Assembly (NCBI GenBank): GCA_964561535.1
Contig: CAZLPZ010000048.1
Span: 1-8,104, forward strand
Reading direction: 5' to 3'
DNA length: 8,104 nt
Source of the DNA: CAZLPZ01 sp964561535
Lineage (GTDB): Bacteria; Pseudomonadota; Alphaproteobacteria; Micavibrionales; Micavibrionaceae
Both the position numbers and the translations under genes were made by a program. This document shows positions 5,260-8,104 of this stretch, one piece after another; positions within the stretch are counted from its first letter, which is position 1; every line of letters starts with the position of its first letter. The notes beneath the pieces are model-generated. The model did not search any database. It was not told where the DNA came from and saw nothing but the letters and a program-made list of their open reading frames with translations.

Positions 5260-5904
5260 ATGTTCCGCCTTATTATCTTATCTACCGTTCTTTTCTGTAC
5301 CACGAGCCTTACGGGATGCAATAATGTCTTACGCGATTTAGAACATTTCCCTGAACTTTTTGATCCCAAAGTCAATGTCACCGAATATAATTACGCTGCC
5401 GCCGATGATTTAGTCAGCCAGACCAAGGGGAACTTACCTCTCTCGGCCCCAATCGCCGTCGGTGTTTTGTATCCGACAAATTTAAAATCAGGCGAAAAAA
5501 CGCCCCCCTTTGGTCAAGTTACCGCCGAACAAATCGCCACGCGGTTCGTAAATTTAGGATATAACGTCCGCGATTTAGGCGTTAATTTACAAGAATCAGC
5601 AAGTCTATCAGAACGCGGATGGTTGGAACGTGCGACCAATGCGGGGGCAGATGTCATTCTCGTCGGCAATTATACAATCAGCGATTACGATGTATTACTC
5701 AACGTCCGACTTGTGGATGCCAAAGGCGGGCGCATTTTAGGTGCCACCAATTATCGAGTCCCCTTGGGCAGTGATACATACCGATTATTAAATCGCGATC
5801 CATTTCAGGCTGTTGGTGTACAGCCCGTGAATAACCCCGACGCAACTTTGCCAGGCACACCCTTGCCGTCGCGCGATTTACCAGTTCGCATTTTCAATGA
5901 TTAG
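5260..5904 (+). CDS. FlgO-family outer-membrane lipoprotein
   Basis: A 214-residue lipoprotein with lipobox LTGC (17-20). Residues about 45-170 read like the FlgO domain. An opening helix AAADDLVSQTKGNLP is followed by the strand IAVGVLYP (65-72). Then come the helix TAEQIATRFVNLGYNVRDLG (88-107), GADVILVGNYTI (129-140) and the closing strands VLLNVRLVDAKGGRILGATNYRVPL. FlgO was described as an outer-membrane protein affecting flagellar stability in Vibrio, but the domain is widespread outside flagellar loci and no flagellar gene is seen here. The last 40 residues are Pro-rich and probably unstructured. AAGGAT (5248-5253 region) precedes the ATG. It forms a tandem pair with the preceding lipoprotein. 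The family call is by pattern memory and would be settled by a profile search. Confidence 0.8.
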   Translation: MFRLIILSTVLFCTTSLTGCNNVLRDLEHFPELFDPKVNVTEYNYAAADDLVSQTKGNLPLSAPIAVGVLYPTNLKSGEKTPPFGQVTAEQIATRFVNLGYNVRDLGVNLQESASLSERGWLERATNAGADVILVGNYTISDYDVLLNVRLVDAKGGRILGATNYRVPLGSDTYRLLNRDPFQAVGVQPVNNPDATLPGTPLPSRDLPVRIFND

Positions 5905-5905
5905 G

Positions 5906-5986
5906 TGTCATCCGAGGCGATGCGCCAGGATCCGGTGAGATTGAAATACTTTTACGCTCTAGATCCCGGCCTTCGCCGGGATGACA
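5906..5986. repeat. REP-like composite inverted repeat between convergent genes
   Basis: TGTCATCC (5906-5913) pairs with GGATGACA (5979-5986), and the arms continue imperfectly inward to about 5932 and 5961. Each arm is also its own hairpin. On the right, ATCCCGGC (5963-5970) pairs with GCCGGGAT (5975-5982) over a CTTC loop. On the left, GGCG (5916-5919) pairs with CGCC (5923-5926). The right arm matches the GTCATCCCGGCGAAGGCCGGGAT palindrome I know as a dispersed element in many alphaproteobacterial genomes; the left arm is a diverged copy. It fills the gap between the FlgO-like gene and the converging royal-jelly-family gene and could terminate both. Confidence 0.72.
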
Positions 5987-5995
5987 GCTCTGATG

Positions 5996-7108
5996 TTACT
6001 TCTCTACCTTCTGAATCGGTCGCCCGCCAATAATCCGCACGATCAAATAAGGCGGGATCGATTTCTCTTCGCCTTTATTAAACGCACCCGACAAATGCAA
6101 TTGATTCACGGTTGCATACAACGCCTGATCGGGTCCAAAGGCAAACCCATCGACCCACGACAACATCGCATCGCGAATCCATGTTGTATATTTCCCTTTA
6201 TTATTCACAATCCCGATCGATCCATCATTTTGTGATCCGATAAAGATATTTTCCGCATGATCCACAATCATTCCGTCAGACGATGGTTTTGACCCGACGA
6301 CGTCAATCTTTTTACCCAAGTCCTGAACCAAAAACGCCGGATTAATCAAATCCATAACGGACACGCGATACACCAATCCTTCCGACATCGGCGCATAATA
6401 AACATACGTTCCGCGCGGATCCATTGTGATCGGGTTTAACCCCAGAAACAAAGCATGATCCTTCCCCCCCCGGGTCAACATCACAGGCTTTCCACCTGCC
6501 ATCATTTTCTTTTGCGGCGGACGTAAACTGGGGTGTCCCACCAATTTCCGGACGGCAAGGCCCGTTTCCAGATCCAAGTCAATAATTGCGGGATCCGGTT
6601 GGCCGATCAAATCCGCTTGACCCATATCGGCAATAAAAACGTGCCGGGCGTCAGGCGTGATCACAAAATCCTGCAAAAACGATTGGCGCGTTGTGGCGTT
6701 TGCCGGAATATACCAGACATGTTTCAACGCATTCGCCGTCAAATCCCACGCAACCAGTTTCGGCGTTGCGCCTTGTGTCCCCATATCAAGAATATAAAGC
6801 GTGTCTTTTAACACAGCCAAATGAATAACGCTCGATAACCCTACACCATCCCGCCCCGGTTCGCGCGCCCATTGTTCGTTTGGGAAGGGTTTCGTCGTGC
6901 CGTCGGGCGCCACCTCCATCACCTTAAAGATTGGGTTATCAAAGGGATGGTGACTGATGAAAATGCGTCCCCGTTCGCTGACCGCCACATTCCCAGGACG
7001 ATCTTTTAATTGGGCAACGATTTCAAGGACCGGCGCGCCAAATGGGTTCGCCTGCGCCGGCAGAATACATAAAAGAAAAAAACCTAAAGAAAAACACAGG
7101 CGAAACAT
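5996..7108 (-). CDS. Exported major royal jelly protein/Yellow-family beta-propeller
   Basis: A 370-residue protein with a signal peptide (hydrophobic 4-18, cleavage likely after AQA at 20). The mature chain is built of repeated beta strands typical of a six-bladed propeller. Family marks of the MRJP/Yellow group (labelled L-dopachrome tautomerase-related in bacterial annotation) appear in order: RPGNVAVSERGRIFIS (37-52), VIHLAVLKDTLYILDMG (94-110), FVITPDARHVFIADMG (148-163), GLNPITMDPRGTYVYYAP (223-240), GSKPSSDGMIVD (272-283) and a final GFAFGPDQALYATVNQLH (321-338). Bacterial members are periplasmic or secreted with mostly unknown ligands; enzymatic activity should not be assumed. GGGGAAGAG lies just before the ATG. 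A run of eight G residues on the coding strand (6464-6471) lies in LTRGGK. The gene diverges from the YecM-like gene. Confidence 0.88.
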   Translation of the reverse strand: MFRLCFSLGFFLLCILPAQANPFGAPVLEIVAQLKDRPGNVAVSERGRIFISHHPFDNPIFKVMEVAPDGTTKPFPNEQWAREPGRDGVGLSSVIHLAVLKDTLYILDMGTQGATPKLVAWDLTANALKHVWYIPANATTRQSFLQDFVITPDARHVFIADMGQADLIGQPDPAIIDLDLETGLAVRKLVGHPSLRPPQKKMMAGGKPVMLTRGGKDHALFLGLNPITMDPRGTYVYYAPMSEGLVYRVSVMDLINPAFLVQDLGKKIDVVGSKPSSDGMIVDHAENIFIGSQNDGSIGIVNNKGKYTTWIRDAMLSWVDGFAFGPDQALYATVNQLHLSGAFNKGEEKSIPPYLIVRIIGGRPIQKVEK

Positions 7109-7129
7109 CTCTTCCCCACAAACTAAAAT

Positions 7130-7170
7130 TATGGTTATCTACACTATAATTATACCGTTTTACAGGACAA
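7130..7170. promoter_or_regulatory. A/T-rich divergent promoter region
   Basis: The 62-base gap between divergent start codons contains TATAAT (7145-7150) on the plus strand, a perfect -10 sequence but with no good -35 partner. On the minus strand TTGTCC and TATAGT are 16 bases apart and could serve the royal-jelly-family gene. AGGA (7164-7167) is the ribosome binding site for the YecM-like gene and helps decide its start. Confidence 0.4.
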
Positions 7171-7176
7171 GTGCAC

Positions 7177-7701
7177 GTGATTTCATTACTCGGATCTCCA
7201 GATCATATGTTACGCACCATTTTGGATGAAATGGATCGTTTATCATTACCATCCGATTTAGAGTGCGATCATATTTGTTACCGCGTTGCAACAACGGATC
7301 GGTACCAAGAATTAAAAGAATCAATTTCCAAATTCAGTACTTTATTATTCGAACCCATGATTGCGGGACGGCCGATTTCTATTTTTCTACTGAATGAACC
7401 TTATGTTTATCATGGACGATCCATTCGTTGCCTTGAAATGCCTGCCCCGAAACAGGAGTCGTCTTATACAGAAGGTTGGGAACATGCTGAATTTGTTATT
7501 CCCCATCACGATAACGCGCCTTTAAATAGTACGCTCGAAAAATTTATGCACGCCCACCCATCTCTAGCCTTTGATACCCGCACAATCGACAAAAAATTAA
7601 ACCCTGAAATCGGATTAAAAATACCCCCTTACCAGATTAAATTCCATGTCCGGGATATCCGTGACGTCATCGAACTTGAAAAACAAGAGTTGGGGCTATA
7701 A
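7177..7701 (+). CDS. YecM-like VOC superfamily protein
   Basis: The chain is 174 residues from the GTG at 7177. I prefer this start over the in-frame GTG at 7171 because AGGA (7164-7167) is nine bases from 7177 but only three from 7171; the difference is two residues. The order of motifs matches E. coli YecM: DHICYRVAT near the N-terminus, then MIAGRPISIFLLNEP, a CLEMPAPK strand, and GWEHAEFVIP. The His of DHI, the Glu of LEMP and the Glu/His of WEHAE correspond to the residues that form a metal-like site in the vicinal-oxygen-chelate fold. The C-terminal PPYQIKFHVRDIRDVIELE also fits. It is cytoplasmic (no signal), and its substrate is unknown for the whole family. The length is slightly shorter than the roughly 190 residues of YecM. 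Confidence 0.85.
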   Translation: MISLLGSPDHMLRTILDEMDRLSLPSDLECDHICYRVATTDRYQELKESISKFSTLLFEPMIAGRPISIFLLNEPYVYHGRSIRCLEMPAPKQESSYTEGWEHAEFVIPHHDNAPLNSTLEKFMHAHPSLAFDTRTIDKKLNPEIGLKIPPYQIKFHVRDIRDVIELEKQELGL

Positions 7702-7769
7702 TACACATTGTCAACAGCCCTAAAATATGGCATCCCTGTCATATCGCTTCACCTTTACTTGGAAGACCG

Positions 7770-8104
7770 ATGATAATGACATATTTCTCTTTTAAACCTC
7801 TGATATGGAGTTTGATAATGACGATCGCCGCCGCCCCCGTTGCCTTTGCCGGCACGCCCGAAAATACATTGACCCTGACCTTAAAGGACGGCCCCGTTGT
7901 CATTGAAATGTTGCAAGACAAGGCGCCAAAACATGTCGAACGCATCAAGACATTAACAGCCAAGGGGTTTTACGACGGTGTAGTCTTCCACCGCGTGATC
8001 CAAGGGTTCATGGCACAAACCGGCGACCCCACGGGAACGGGAACCGGCGGATCGGACCTGCCCGATTTACCCGCCGAATTTAACAATGAAAACTTTGGAC
8101 GCGG
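7770..8104 (+). CDS. Exported cyclophilin-type peptidyl-prolyl cis-trans isomerase, cut at the window end
   Basis: The reading frame stays open to the last base, giving 111 residues of a longer protein. Residues 11-26 are a hydrophobic signal and cleavage is likely after AFA (27), so the enzyme is periplasmic and would speed proline isomerisation during folding of exported proteins. The cyclophilin core is clear: the LTLKDGPVVIEML strand, DKAPKHVERI, then FYDGVVFHRVIQGFMAQTGD (67-86). Arg75, Phe80, Met81 and Gln83 are the residues corresponding to the catalytic site of human cyclophilin A. The Gly/Thr-rich turn DPTGTGTGG follows at 86-94. GGAAG (7761-7765) precedes two possible starts, 7770 and 7776. 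I chose 7770 on spacing; the choice changes only two residues. The ATG at 7818 is excluded because it would remove most of the signal peptide. Confidence 0.92.
   Translation, partial: MIMTYFSFKPLIWSLIMTIAAAPVAFAGTPENTLTLTLKDGPVVIEMLQDKAPKHVERIKTLTAKGFYDGVVFHRVIQGFMAQTGDPTGTGTGGSDLPDLPAEFNNENFGR

Noticed and set aside
4974..5381. A 135-residue open frame on the minus strand across two lipoprotein genes
   Set aside because: It lies opposite two genes with lipoboxes and good start sites, spans their junction, and its Ser/Gly/Arg-rich translation looks like an antisense shadow.
1..8104. CRISPR arrays, tRNA or rRNA genes, insertion sequences, phage or defence systems
   Set aside because: No regularly spaced direct repeats, cloverleaf-like sequences, transposase or nuclease-like proteins were seen on either strand.

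Overview
The window looks like chromosomal DNA of an alphaproteobacterium of moderate GC content (mid-40s percent by eye). Three things point there: two intergenic promoters matching the alphaproteobacterial general-stress sigma factor EcfG (GGAAC, 16-17 bases, CGTT), a small DUF3309 membrane protein of a kind common in that class, and a REP-like palindrome of the 'GTCATCCCGGCGAAGGCCGGGAT' type common in those genomes. No genus can be named. There are no tRNA, rRNA, CRISPR, phage or insertion-sequence features.

Layout. (1) 3-737 (+): an unrecognised protein with a charged, disordered N-terminus and one TPR-like helical hairpin, possibly missing its 5' end. (2) 888-1862 (+): accA, the carboxyltransferase alpha subunit of acetyl-CoA carboxylase, behind a promoter region that carries two dyads. 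(3) 1885-3494: a compact putative stress/envelope cluster. A five-EF-hand secreted protein and a glycine-zipper lipoprotein run leftward; a 52-aa DUF3309 protein and a small Thr/Lys-rich lipoprotein run rightward. Three EcfG-like promoters, all placed about 50 bases from their start codons, serve this cluster, and a strong hairpin terminator closes it. (4) 3577-4401 (-): a WaaE-like family 2 glycosyltransferase. (5) 4507-5904 (+): two lipoprotein genes in tandem, the second carrying a FlgO-type domain. (6) 5906-5986: a REP-like inverted repeat between convergent genes. (7) 5996-7108 (-): an exported major royal jelly/Yellow-family beta-propeller. (8) 7177-7701 (+): a YecM-like VOC-family protein. 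(9) 7770 to the window end (+): an exported cyclophilin-type peptidyl-prolyl isomerase, cut off at its 3' end.

How the genes relate. Apart from accA, the YecM-like protein and the gene at 3-737, the content is dominated by envelope proteins: four lipoproteins, three Sec-exported proteins, one two-helix membrane protein and one LPS/glycan-type glycosyltransferase. The most coherent unit is the block at about 1885-3547, whose divergent, similarly built promoters suggest one general-stress-response regulon module. Two of its products, the EF-hand protein and the 92-aa lipoprotein, also share a short Thr/Lys repeat. That link is an inference from sequence; nothing here proves co-regulation.
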